A DNA stretch of 21,540 nt, from the IMG/VR virus record IMGVR_UViG_3300031566_000434, positions 1 through 21,540 of that record. One strand, written 5' to 3'. Position 1 is the first letter of the stretch, and the number at the start of each line of letters is the position of its first letter. The notes beneath the pieces are model-generated. The model saw only the letters and a list, made by a program, of their open reading frames with translations. It ran no database searches and was not told the origin of the DNA. The position numbers were made by a program, and so were the translations under genes. This document shows positions 5,958 to 14,783 of this stretch, one piece after another. The stretch comes from a virus.

Positions 5958-7625
5958 TTAGTTTTCAGCAATAGTCCCACCAAAACAATAATCGTTTGTG
6001 TGATTAACATCAGTAATCGTTGCTGTTACAACACATGAACCCGCAAGAAAATAAAATGTAGATGTTTTACCTGCTAAACAACAACTATTAATATAATCAT
6101 ATGCACAAATACTAAGCATACCACCAGTAGAGGTTGTACATGCACATCCACGTGCCCTATAACCAGTGCTTACTACATTGTTTCGACTTATGGTAGTACC
6201 AACATTAAACGGTATCCATCCTGTTGACGTTCCACCTGATACATAACAATAACATTGAGATACAATACAAACTTTACCTACATCTTGATTAATTGGTGTT
6301 GTCCAAGTAACTGTTGTAGTTGGTGTTGAAGATGTTGTTTCTGTTCCAATACCAGCATAATAATCAGGAACTGTCCATGACCTATTTGATTTATAAGACA
6401 TAGCAAAAAGCAATTCTTGGTCTTCAATTACAAATATTTTTAAATCAGGAAACATTTTTCCAACAACAAATCCTTCTGAATCTGCAAGGTCATAGTAATA
6501 AAGATTAAGACCTGTGAGTAATTGTTGTCCACCAATTGGTGCTAATGTAATTCCAAGTGTTTTTGTTGTTGATTTATGCCACATTATTGTTGGAATATCC
6601 ACAGTTGGTGTAGTTTGAAGAAATCCTTCTCCGTATACATTTGCTGGACTACTATTCGTATAATGAATCACACCTAATTTCTTTATAGTTGCTGCTTGAT
6701 TTTGAATATATGACACAAATCCACCAAATGTTCTATTTTTAAATTGTGTATATTTCAAATTACCAGCTTGTACTCCAGCAATTTCTTCGGTATAAATTAT
6801 TGATAAATTCCAATAAGGAAAAACGATTGTAGGACATTGATTATTTTCCAGAAAACTTAATACAGTTTCATTAAGATAATCTGTTGGTGACATATTAAGA
6901 ATAGTATCACCACTATAAGTAAGTTCATTATAAAGAATCATTGCACCAGCATTATATGCAGGTGTTGGAGATACATTATCAATATCAGGTAATTCCCTAT
7001 CAACACGTACTGTGACACTTCCACTTGCTAATGTACCACCACTAATTTCAGTAATTCTATAAAATAAATGTGGTCTAGGTTCAATTTTATTAACAGTGAA
7101 TCCTGTTGTATGTTCAGTATACGCCCATTTAATAAATAGAATATCACCAACAGCAGGTTCTTCACCACTTGTGCCATATGTTGGTGTTTTCAATAGCGTT
7201 AAAACTTTCCCACCACCAACAGATTGCATATCAATCATTACGTCTGGTTGTTTTATGTGATTACTATCTATAACATATTCAGTATTGTTATTAGTAAAAA
7301 AACCCAGAGATTCAACTTGATTTTCCACCTGATATGCCGTTGAAGGTACGTTTGTCATTTCAACATATGGGTCACCGCTTAAATTTCTTGGTATAAAAGA
7401 TATTAAATTAGCATTTTTATCCGCAGGTCTTAATATTGTAGAATTAAATGCGGTATATTCACTATCACCATCCTCAACAATTGCTTTATTGAATTTATAA
7501 TCAATTTCACTATCACCAATAGCATAGTATTTAAAATCCAAACTACCTTTAGATAGTAATTCTCTACCTTTTGATGTTAATTTGATGTTTAATACTACGG
7601 GGTCTTTTTTTCCTATAAATGCCAT
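5958..7625 (-). CDS. Tail/baseplate protein with cysteine-rich C-terminal module, 555 aa
   Basis: Structural protein of the distal tail. The N-terminus, VLNIKLTSKGRELLSKGSLD and then FKYYAIGDSEIDY (about 11-43), is a pattern I recognise from tail/baseplate proteins of Bacteroidota phages. The middle is beta-rich. A T/S/P-rich linker (about 427-445: TETTSSTPTTTVTWTTP) leads to a C-terminal ~104-residue module with ten cysteines (C453, C458, C460, C494, C496, C507, C515, C516, C531, C547). Several cysteines alternate along apparent strands (VCIVSQCYCYVS; RGCACTT). The rest of the protein has about one cysteine. The module shares DYINS flanked by cysteines with the C-terminus of the 1568-aa neighbour. 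A GTATTTATAG element sits 16 bases upstream of the ATG. The module could be a receptor-binding or metal-holding tip; that is inference. Confidence 0.82.
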   Translation of the reverse strand: MAFIGKKDPVVLNIKLTSKGRELLSKGSLDFKYYAIGDSEIDYKFNKAIVEDGDSEYTAFNSTILRPADKNANLISFIPRNLSGDPYVEMTNVPSTAYQVENQVESLGFFTNNNTEYVIDSNHIKQPDVMIDMQSVGGGKVLTLLKTPTYGTSGEEPAVGDILFIKWAYTEHTTGFTVNKIEPRPHLFYRITEISGGTLASGSVTVRVDRELPDIDNVSPTPAYNAGAMILYNELTYSGDTILNMSPTDYLNETVLSFLENNQCPTIVFPYWNLSIIYTEEIAGVQAGNLKYTQFKNRTFGGFVSYIQNQAATIKKLGVIHYTNSSPANVYGEGFLQTTPTVDIPTIMWHKSTTKTLGITLAPIGGQQLLTGLNLYYYDLADSEGFVVGKMFPDLKIFVIEDQELLFAMSYKSNRSWTVPDYYAGIGTETTSSTPTTTVTWTTPINQDVGKVCIVSQCYCYVSGGTSTGWIPFNVGTTISRNNVVSTGYRARGCACTTSTGGMLSICAYDYINSCCLAGKTSTFYFLAGSCVVTATITDVNHTNDYCFGGTIAEN

Positions 7626-7640
7626 TTATTTTTTACTTTT

Positions 7641-7650
7641 CTATAAATAC
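7641..7650 (-). promoter_or_regulatory. GTATTTATAG promoter-like element before the 555-aa tail gene
   Basis: Sits in the short gap between the stop of the 1568-aa gene and this gene, about 16 bases upstream of the ATG. It is identical over ten bases to the copy before the 1568-aa gene. The sequence from it to the ATG is A-rich with no Shine-Dalgarno. If transcription begins 6-7 bases past the element, the mRNA leader would be only about 10 bases. Confidence 0.55.
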
Positions 7651-7670
7651 AAGTAATTTTATTTTAATTT

Positions 7671-10600
7671 TTAATGTTGGGATTCCGATATTGCCAATAA
7701 AGTGCTTGGTTTACAAATTTCAAATATTCCACCACATTGATTACTAATTGAACTTAATGTAATTTTAGCAGAGTTAATATAATCATCACATACATTATCA
7801 AAATGACTACATGCTGTTACACAAACACAATAATTACTTGGAATACATAATGAATCTATTTTTATTGTATTTATTGTAGAACACCAATTAGTATCTGCAA
7901 CTAATGCTTCCACATGACTATGGGCGAACCCACAAGGAATAGTACTTCTCATAATACAAGAATCAGCAGTAATTGGTTGCGCTAATCCCACTGATGTTGA
8001 AGAACGTGTACAAGCTGTATATGTTAAACAGAATCCCATTCCTGAAGTTATTGGTTTACTTGTTGATATTTTACCACCGAATGAATTCAATCCTTCTGGA
8101 ATAGAACTATCATCACTAATACTATCAATATAAACATAGATAGGACCGTCTGTTTGCTTAGTTTCAACAGTACCATATCCAACAGCACTTATAGCATCAT
8201 CATTCCTTGCAAATGCTCTATAATATACTGTTGTGTTTGATGGTAATTTAGTTGCATCTTTATCCCAATAAACACCAGTACCAATATCACTAATTGTTGA
8301 ATCTTTATATATTCCAGAAGGTAATATTGATGTTAATTTCAAATTTGTTGATGTACCTAATGATGGATTTGTTGTCCACAATATACCATATTCTACGATT
8401 ATTGTTGGGTTTCCTTTATTTCCAATCACATTATTAGTAACAGGGAAACTAGTTTCGGTTGCAGTTCCAGCTAAACCAGTTTTAACTGTTGGTGCTATTG
8501 GTGGAAGCTCAAGAGTTGTTTTTTGTTTAATTGTACCATAATATGTAATACCATTAACAATCATATATGCACGATATTGATATAAAGTATCTGGTGAAAG
8601 ACCAGTTATTGTTTTAGTAAAATAATTAACTCCTAGCGGTCCTGACGTAGGTGGACTTGGTTGTAACAGCCAACTACCAGTTATACCTGTTCTATATTGC
8701 ATTGCATAATATTGAATATCTCCATAACGCACAATATTTTGACCACCAGTTGCAACTATTGTTGTTTGAGTTACAGATGTTGCTATTGTGGTTTCAATTG
8801 ATGGTGGTGGTAGTGGTGCAACAGGAGTATGAATTAAACGAGTATTGCCAGTATAACCAGTCGATGGTGATTGAACAAATGCACGATATTGATAATCAGT
8901 ATCATATTCCAAACCAGTTAATGTCATACTAAAGTGATTAAGAGTAAGCGGGTCTGTGTCTGATATTCTTGTCCAATCGTTTCCCACATCTTCTACTTCA
9001 AAATCAATTCCTTCAGTTAAATTCTCTAAACCAATTGGTTCAGAAGTACTATAATAATAATTAATTTTCTTATAATCAATACCATATTTACTAAGTTCTT
9101 CATATCCAATAATATTTTTACCACCAGTTGTAAGACTACCAAGAACACCTAGAGTCGTTTCAACATATAATTGTGTTGGTGGCGGTGGGGGTGGTAAAAT
9201 TTGTTGAACTATTTGAAATTTACTTCCATCATCACCAAAAAACTGAACCAAATCATTACCTCTCATATCTTTTGTAAGATTTGATGGATTTGCTACATTA
9301 ACACCTCTTTTATACCAATGTTTTTGTTTAGTAAATACACTATTTCTAATTAATAATCCACCTCTTTTAAGAATTATAGTTGCGGGTAATAATTGGTCAA
9401 CAAATCTCTGAAAGAAAGCATTATATTTACTTAAAAATGGATATAAATTCTGAAAAGTATATCCATTAGAGTGTAATGGATTATCATCTGAAAGTAATGC
9501 CCTATCCAAATAATCTTCATATATTCTTAATAACGCTGGATACCATCCACCTTTAAAATCAGTTACCACTTTTCTGTTTCTAGCATTAATCATTTTTCTT
9601 TGAATCAATTCAATAAATTCAAGAAATGATAAATTACTTATATCACCAAGACCAAAATTATCTCCAACAACTGGTGTAAATGCACTACTATCTGCAACAA
9701 GATAGTAAGTACTGATTACATCTCCATATTTTATACCTTTCGGTAAAAATATTTCGAAAGGATTTTGTACATTAATATTATAATCCAAATTTGGTTCTAA
9801 TGCAATTCCATTAATTAAAAACTTAACATCATTTGTATTTGTTACTTTATAGTTAAGTTTATATACATATTTATTCGCACTAGCATTAAAATAAATTTTA
9901 CTTGTATTGAAACTATCAACTCTAACAACCTCACTTCTTAAATTAATATCATTACTACCTGCAACTTCCATATATGCAACTTGTACTGTAGGATTTGAAT
10001 TAAGAAAAGTAACAATATCTGGATTCTGAATAATAATTCGATTTGTTCCACCACTTGAATTTGCTGGGTCAAGAATATAATCCGCAGTAAATTGGGAAGT
10101 ACCTTTGGTAAGTGCAATTCCATTAATTGTTAATTGTAAATCGCCTCGTGGATAACTTGGTAAGTCGAGATAAATACTACCATTTGTTGCTTGAAGTCTG
10201 GTGACAATATATTGAATAGTAATTCCACTAATTGATGATGTTGTTCCAGAATTAACAAAAGTTGCTTGAATAACATCTCTTCTACCACCACCATTAATAG
10301 CAGTTCCACTAATTGTAAAAGTATTTGCAGTATAATTAATAATATAATCTGCTTGATAATCAGTTAATGTTGTGCCAGTTTTAGGTGCATTTAATAATAT
10401 ACCATTATAACGAACCTCAAAATCTCCTTGATTATTATATGTTGTTGGAATCTGAAAAGTATTCTCTGAATCAGCATATGGTAATGATATGTTTACATAT
10501 GAATATGGTAAAGTATAACCACTTGAATTAGCTTCAAAATCTTTTTGAATGTATTCCCAAACATCATATTCAATACCACGTGCAGTATCCAGTGCAACAT

Positions 10601-12377
10601 CAATTTCTTTTGTATTGATTACAAGTTTACTATCTTCTTGATAATATTGTGGTGTCGTGTTGTGTATTCTGGTTGTCCCACTTGCTTGTACCCACGATTT
10701 TTTATTATCAACCGTTGCAGATAAATTAAAACCAGCCATTCTAAAAACATCAAGATATGCTTGACCACTATCTGTATTTCCACTAAGCTGAAAATAGAAA
10801 TCATTTGTTTCAAGAGGTGCTATAGGATAACCACCAATATCGTATGGTAATGAATTTGAAGGAAACTCTGCTTGTGTTAAGGGAACAGTATTAGGATTTA
10901 TTTTCCCATCAACAGTATAAACATATTCAGTTATGTTAATGAATGGTTCTGGTATTCCAATCAACAAAAACATTGATTTTATTGCATGACGAGTACCTTT
11001 TGATTTCCAGAAATAACTAGTATTATTTATTATTCTTCTCCAGAGTTCAATATCGATTTCTGCTGGTAGAATATTATCATTTAAGTTTCTTTCATTATCA
11101 TCAATAGTTAAAAACCCATCAACTAATTCTTTTTCATTTACTAATGAAAAATAATCCCAACCAAAAGTATTTGACATATTTTTAATCAGTTGGTCTGGAA
11201 TATTATTGATTTTATCATAAGTTACCTTATTAATATGTACTAATGAATCAATAAATTGTCTCATTTGGTCAAATTCCCTACCATAGATTCTTAATAACTT
11301 ATTCACCTTACCTTCTTCAGTAAAGTCATAAGTTTTAAGTGAGGATGGAGTTAGAAATCTAGCTATTAAGTCTGTTTTAATTTTATCATATTTAGCACCA
11401 ATAGTTAAAACAATTTTCAAAAATTTCTGATAAGCTGGTGTGTTAATATCGATATTATATTTATCACCAGTTGCCCAAAGTATTTGCGAATCACTATATA
11501 CTATTTTTCCATCTTCGAGTAATGTTGGGTCTTTCAAAATAAAAACGAATCCGTCCGTTTCTTCTCTTTGAGAAATAATGTTTTGTTCATATGAACTAAG
11601 AAGTGCTCTAAATTCTTCAAAAATAATATTATTTGGTCTAATGTGGAAATCAAGACTACCTGTCGTACCAATACCATTTAAAACAAATGGATTACCTTCA
11701 ACTTCTAATTTTATGTGATTTGCTTTTGTTATACCAGAAACAAACACACCTGTACTATCCACACTATTCCCACTATAACCAACAATAGGATACAGAGTAT
11801 CACCTTCAAGAGTTGACCATATTACATATTTTAAATAAGAATCATTTAAATTCTTTAGTTCATCATCATCAGGAATAGTTTCATTACCTTCATTATATAT
11901 AATTCCAAAAGTATTATCAAGATATTCAACTGGAACATAAAATGTTGTAGTGTTTGAAACTTCATTATATGAATATTCTTTATATGTTGTGTTACCACCT
12001 TGTATTGATTGTGAATTAGCGAATAATGAACCGGGGTAATTTAAAATAATATTCTGAATACTTACCCTTAAAAATTCGTAAGCTGAACCAAATCTAACAA
12101 AAGTGTTTAAATCAGACTTATCAAGATTAAGTACAACATTTGTACTATAATAATCAAAAATTTCAGACTGTTTTTCATTAACACCAAGCGTTTCTAATGT
12201 AACAGGACGAACAAACGAACTTAACGTATTGGTATAATCAGTAGTTTCTTTCCCATCGAAATTTGTTGTGACAAAAAACTTTCCAAATGAAAATATAGTA
12301 TTAGAAGGAGTATCGTTAAAATACCCACCATTTAAGTTACCATTAAGTTGATTATTTATTACCTTTACTTTTGCCAC
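7671..12377 (-). CDS. Giant baseplate wedge/tail protein (P2 gpI-like core, three ~101-aa repeats, Fn3-type domains, Cys-rich tip)
   Basis: Very large (1568 aa) structural protein starting at GTG. Around residues 445-480, LWRRIINNTSYFWKSKGTRH followed by AIKSMFLLIGIPE resembles the P2 gpI-like / T4 gp7-type baseplate wedge motif. Three beta-domains repeat at ~101-residue spacing, each with an N-G-I-x-L core: RYNGILLN (~646), TINGIALT (~747), LINGIALE (~849). Another conserved-looking block, FVDQLLPATIILKRGGLLIR (~1010-1030), precedes a polyproline hinge (QILPPPPPPTQ, ~1060). Then come about four Fn3-like domains (starting near 1067, 1187, 1290, 1408), two showing T-G-L-x-x-D-T-x-Y-Q-Y-R-A-(F/Y). 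The last domain carries 12 cysteines after a cysteine-free stretch of ~1449 residues. Its own GTATTTATAG element lies 14 bases upstream. It probably joins the baseplate to fibres or surface contacts. Confidence 0.88.
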   Translation of the reverse strand: MAKVKVINNQLNGNLNGGYFNDTPSNTIFSFGKFFVTTNFDGKETTDYTNTLSSFVRPVTLETLGVNEKQSEIFDYYSTNVVLNLDKSDLNTFVRFGSAYEFLRVSIQNIILNYPGSLFANSQSIQGGNTTYKEYSYNEVSNTTTFYVPVEYLDNTFGIIYNEGNETIPDDDELKNLNDSYLKYVIWSTLEGDTLYPIVGYSGNSVDSTGVFVSGITKANHIKLEVEGNPFVLNGIGTTGSLDFHIRPNNIIFEEFRALLSSYEQNIISQREETDGFVFILKDPTLLEDGKIVYSDSQILWATGDKYNIDINTPAYQKFLKIVLTIGAKYDKIKTDLIARFLTPSSLKTYDFTEEGKVNKLLRIYGREFDQMRQFIDSLVHINKVTYDKINNIPDQLIKNMSNTFGWDYFSLVNEKELVDGFLTIDDNERNLNDNILPAEIDIELWRRIINNTSYFWKSKGTRHAIKSMFLLIGIPEPFINITEYVYTVDGKINPNTVPLTQAEFPSNSLPYDIGGYPIAPLETNDFYFQLSGNTDSGQAYLDVFRMAGFNLSATVDNKKSWVQASGTTRIHNTTPQYYQEDSKLVINTKEIDVALDTARGIEYDVWEYIQKDFEANSSGYTLPYSYVNISLPYADSENTFQIPTTYNNQGDFEVRYNGILLNAPKTGTTLTDYQADYIINYTANTFTISGTAINGGGRRDVIQATFVNSGTTSSISGITIQYIVTRLQATNGSIYLDLPSYPRGDLQLTINGIALTKGTSQFTADYILDPANSSGGTNRIIIQNPDIVTFLNSNPTVQVAYMEVAGSNDINLRSEVVRVDSFNTSKIYFNASANKYVYKLNYKVTNTNDVKFLINGIALEPNLDYNINVQNPFEIFLPKGIKYGDVISTYYLVADSSAFTPVVGDNFGLGDISNLSFLEFIELIQRKMINARNRKVVTDFKGGWYPALLRIYEDYLDRALLSDDNPLHSNGYTFQNLYPFLSKYNAFFQRFVDQLLPATIILKRGGLLIRNSVFTKQKHWYKRGVNVANPSNLTKDMRGNDLVQFFGDDGSKFQIVQQILPPPPPPTQLYVETTLGVLGSLTTGGKNIIGYEELSKYGIDYKKINYYYSTSEPIGLENLTEGIDFEVEDVGNDWTRISDTDPLTLNHFSMTLTGLEYDTDYQYRAFVQSPSTGYTGNTRLIHTPVAPLPPPSIETTIATSVTQTTIVATGGQNIVRYGDIQYYAMQYRTGITGSWLLQPSPPTSGPLGVNYFTKTITGLSPDTLYQYRAYMIVNGITYYGTIKQKTTLELPPIAPTVKTGLAGTATETSFPVTNNVIGNKGNPTIIVEYGILWTTNPSLGTSTNLKLTSILPSGIYKDSTISDIGTGVYWDKDATKLPSNTTVYYRAFARNDDAISAVGYGTVETKQTDGPIYVYIDSISDDSSIPEGLNSFGGKISTSKPITSGMGFCLTYTACTRSSTSVGLAQPITADSCIMRSTIPCGFAHSHVEALVADTNWCSTINTIKIDSLCIPSNYCVCVTACSHFDNVCDDYINSAKITLSSISNQCGGIFEICKPSTLLAISESQH

Positions 12378-12390
12378 AGTTTATGATTTA

Positions 12391-12400
12391 CTATAAATAC
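12391..12400 (-). promoter_or_regulatory. GTATTTATAG promoter-like element before the giant baseplate gene
   Basis: Located in the 87-base gap after the 299-aa structural gene, ending 14 bases upstream of the GTG start. The ten bases are identical to those before the 555-aa gene. No clear terminator hairpin with a T-run is seen in this gap, so read-through from the upstream unit is possible. The rest of the gap is AT-rich and otherwise featureless apart from a short CTAATTAG palindrome. Confidence 0.55.
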
Positions 12401-12464
12401 GATAAAAAGAAATTCTAATTAGTTTAATATAATTATTTTTCACATAATCATTCTTTATAATGTA

Positions 12465-13364
12465 TTAAAAATCAACAACTGAATCAAAATTTTGAGTTCC
12501 ATCAATATTTGTTCGTTTTTCCTTAACTTCGAAAAGCGGAACATTACCCACGTCATCTTTAATTTCAAAAATATTAAACTGTTTTGTAATAACTCTATTT
12601 TGGTCATAATATGTAAGGATACCATTATCAACATCTTTAATTTGTTCACCAGCCACATAATTACTAAGAGTATCGATTGTATTTGCAACCATATCTACTT
12701 CAATTACTAATGGTGAGAAAAATGTGTTTGATATTAAAATTGTTTGATTTGGTGTTCCAATAAATTGCGATGCATTTGGTTTAACATCACTTGCACTACT
12801 TGGTGTTAATTGACAGAATAATAACGTACCTGTATCATCAAACCTATATCTTATTGCACTTTGACTTGTATTACCAACGTTTTCAGTAACAGGAACAACC
12901 CTATTTGTTGTTACCACATAACGAACAAGATTCCTTATTTTATTGTTACTATCTGGGTCAACATATTCAATACGATATCCTTGTAAAGCATTATTTGTTC
13001 TAAGATTTTCAGGCAAATCATTAGCATCGAGAACAATACCTTTAACACTTGGTAATGAAGACAATACACTACAATCCATAATAATTGTATCGATTTTCTT
13101 TGGTTTTAAATAAATAGTGTAAAGTCCTAATTGACCAAATACTGTTGCTGGTAATCTTAAATTATAGAGTCCTTCTAATAAGTTTTCATTACCAACCACT
13201 TGTTCATCTTCAGGTAAATAATTATAAGACAAGATTTCAGTAGAATCTAATTTAAATACATCTGTACTAAGTGTCTCCCTATTAAGAGCATAAGTATAAT
13301 AAACATCAATATCTTCAATACTTACATCTGCGGGTCTTGTTATTCCATAGGTCCCAGTTGCCAT
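12465..13364 (-). CDS. Probable virion structural protein, 299 aa
   Basis: I do not recognise a named family. The 299-aa protein is beta-rich and acidic, with few cysteines (two: DCSVLSS, LLFCQLT) and no signal peptide or membrane segment. Composition (D, N, T, V and I, few K at the N-terminus) resembles tail sheath/tube accessory or baseplate proteins. The N-terminus MATGTYGITRPADVSIEDID is typical of a virion protein with a flexible arm. It is the last gene of the gp25-to-here operon and is followed by the promoter-like element of the giant baseplate gene. Role in baseplate or tail assembly is inferred from position only. Confidence 0.75.
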   Translation of the reverse strand: MATGTYGITRPADVSIEDIDVYYTYALNRETLSTDVFKLDSTEILSYNYLPEDEQVVGNENLLEGLYNLRLPATVFGQLGLYTIYLKPKKIDTIIMDCSVLSSLPSVKGIVLDANDLPENLRTNNALQGYRIEYVDPDSNNKIRNLVRYVVTTNRVVPVTENVGNTSQSAIRYRFDDTGTLLFCQLTPSSASDVKPNASQFIGTPNQTILISNTFFSPLVIEVDMVANTIDTLSNYVAGEQIKDVDNGILTYYDQNRVITKQFNIFEIKDDVGNVPLFEVKEKRTNIDGTQNFDSVVDF

Positions 13365-13411
13365 TGTTTATTTGTTTTAATTAATTATTCGTAGTATGTT
13401 GATTTGCCATC

Positions 13412-13660
13412 TTATGTATTATTTATTATATTAAAAAATTTACCACCAGCATATGTTGTTAAATCAATTAATGTTTTTATGTATTCCAATCTATAATTTT
13501 TATCGAATGCTGATTGTTCTGTTCTTACTATAAATACATCATTAAAAATTTTAGGGTTACTAATAATTTTTTCCTTATTTACGTTTTTATAGTAAGGTAC
13601 GTTAATAAAATCAGGACTATTAGTACCTACTGGTGTATATTCAAAAGTTGTTGTTTCCAT
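13412..13660 (-). CDS. Small structural-operon protein, 82 aa
   Basis: Unrecognised 82-aa protein (begins METTTFEYTPVGTNSPDFIN). It is polar and aromatic-rich, with no cysteine and no membrane segment, and resembles small baseplate or tail-completion proteins in composition. It lies two bases downstream of another 82-aa gene inside the baseplate operon. A GTATTTATAG sequence occurs within this gene (about 13525-13534, encoding V-F-I-V), which may be chance because it is inside coding sequence and not near a start. Confidence 0.75.
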   Translation of the reverse strand: METTTFEYTPVGTNSPDFINVPYYKNVNKEKIISNPKIFNDVFIVRTEQSAFDKNYRLEYIKTLIDLTTYAGGKFFNIINNT

Positions 13661-13662
13661 AA

Positions 13663-13911
13663 TTAAAATAAGTTACCACCACCTATAGGTAAGTGAGATT
13701 CTAAAGTATATGAATATGGAATATAATTATCAGTATATTTAATACCACCAATATAATATACAACCATATGATTTTCAACAGAATTATTATAATCCACACC
13801 ATCCCTTGTTAGTGAACCATCACCAAAATATTGACGTGAAAATGGCACACCCACAGCATACTTTTTCAATTCATTTAATCTACTATTAACTGTGCTACCT
13901 CTTACGTACAT
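13663..13911 (-). CDS. Small structural-operon protein, 82 aa, beta-rich
   Basis: Unrecognised 82-aa protein with a basic N-terminus (MYVRGSTVNSRLNELKKYAV) and a G/Y/N-rich remainder (YFGDGSLTRDGVDYNNSVEN; VVYYIGGIKYTDNYIPYSYT), suggesting a compact beta structure as in virion proteins. Its ATG lies 10 bases inside the end of the upstream glycosyltransferase gene, so it is translationally linked to it. Equal in length to the next gene, but I see no clear sequence similarity between them. Structural role inferred from the operon. Confidence 0.72.
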   Translation of the reverse strand: MYVRGSTVNSRLNELKKYAVGVPFSRQYFGDGSLTRDGVDYNNSVENHMVVYYIGGIKYTDNYIPYSYTLESHLPIGGGNLF

Positions 13912-14774
13912 ATCTCTTTTAAATATTTAGAATTTTTCATCACATCTTTCTCATATTTTTCAATATAATCAATTGCTTCAGGAAATTCTTTAATTACTTT
14001 ACTTCTAATTAATTTAACATAGTTCGGCATATATTTAGTTTCTAAATACATGTGAGTATATTTCATCATATTTCCAGTGATAGCAGGACCGTTCTTAATT
14101 ATTGATTTATGAGGTAATATCTCATATACTTTGAAACCAAACTTTAATTTCGATAAATAAAGTGCTAGTTCTTCACAAACCATTCCAATATAATTAATTT
14201 TGAATTTCTTTTCAGTCATAAAACCCTTCTTTATTGCTTCAGCTATTTGAATATAATCATCTTTTATTCTCATTCTCAACCCAACAGTACCACAACTATA
14301 ACATCGACCATCATATAATTTGGGGTCAAAAATATTATCTTTAATTAGATAGTTTTTATATAAATTCACATAGGTGTTTGAATAATTAGTTTTTTTCGGT
14401 ATTTTATCTTGAACAATAGCATCATAATTATTTGAATTAATGAATGATGAAAATAAATCGTCAAAAATGAAAACATCTGAATCAACATGAATAAAATCAT
14501 TACTCATTTGCTTTATAATATCAACCTTATAATATGACCAAAACTTAAATTTATTTTCATTTTCAATTAAATTAATTTTATCATAAGGTATATATTTCAC
14601 TAATAATTCATGTCCTTTCTTATCACAATACATGGTGATTTTCCCATAATATTTTTTTAATGTAAAATAGCTTAATAAGAACGAATAAAAATTTAAAACT
14701 TTCTTATTGTTTTCACTTTTCTTTAAATAAGGACTACCTTCATTTAAATGTGCATATGATTGTATTATTTCCAT
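13902..14774 (-). CDS. Glycosyltransferase (DUF6734-like, GT-A type with DxD)
   Basis: Probable sugar transferase. The N-terminal layout MEIIQSYAHL ... YSFLLSYFTLKKYYGKITMY, then CDKKGHELL and KYIPYDKI matches DUF6734-type glycosyltransferases (strand, aligned helix, 'Y-x-K-I-x-x-Y-x-D-x-x-G'). FIHVDSDVFIFD (D98 and D100) is the metal/nucleotide-sugar-binding DxD motif. Further conserved-looking parts are YSCGTVGLRMR and ITGNMMKYTHMYLETKYMPN near the C-terminus. At 290 aa it has the usual length. It is embedded in the baseplate operon, overlapping the next gene by 10 bases, so it is expressed with virion proteins; it may decorate tail proteins or alter host glycans. Acceptor and sugar are unknown. 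Confidence 0.8.
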   Translation of the reverse strand: MEIIQSYAHLNEGSPYLKKSENNKKVLNFYSFLLSYFTLKKYYGKITMYCDKKGHELLVKYIPYDKINLIENENKFKFWSYYKVDIIKQMSNDFIHVDSDVFIFDDLFSSFINSNNYDAIVQDKIPKKTNYSNTYVNLYKNYLIKDNIFDPKLYDGRCYSCGTVGLRMRIKDDYIQIAEAIKKGFMTEKKFKINYIGMVCEELALYLSKLKFGFKVYEILPHKSIIKNGPAITGNMMKYTHMYLETKYMPNYVKLIRSKVIKEFPEAIDYIEKYEKDVMKNSKYLKEICT

Positions 14775-14783
14775 ATCAAATAT

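Noticed and set aside
5958-8040. The cysteine-rich 3' ends as variable regions of a diversity-generating retroelement
   Set aside because: TGT-rich codons at the 3' ends of two tail genes fit the idea superficially, but the two ends share almost no DNA identity, so they cannot derive from one template repeat, and no reverse transcriptase or template repeat is in the window.
8651-8932. Plus-strand open frame of 93 codons rich in L, Q and Y
   Set aside because: It lies antisense to the Fn3 part of the giant baseplate gene and its composition mirrors that gene's T/G/N codons; no promoter or recognisable domain.
13381-13410. Nine-codon ORF (MANQHTTNN) between the 82-aa and 299-aa genes
   Set aside because: It is very short, has no promoter-like element, and the next gene starts 17 bases later with its own A-rich leader; likely a chance ORF.
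13525-13534. GTATTTATAG inside the 82-aa gene as another promoter
   Set aside because: It encodes V-F-I-V in a continuous gene and no start codon lies 14-17 bases after it that opens a gene, so chance is the simplest explanation.
13412-13911. The two 82-aa genes as a tandem duplication
   Set aside because: They have equal length, but their sequences show no clear shared motifs.
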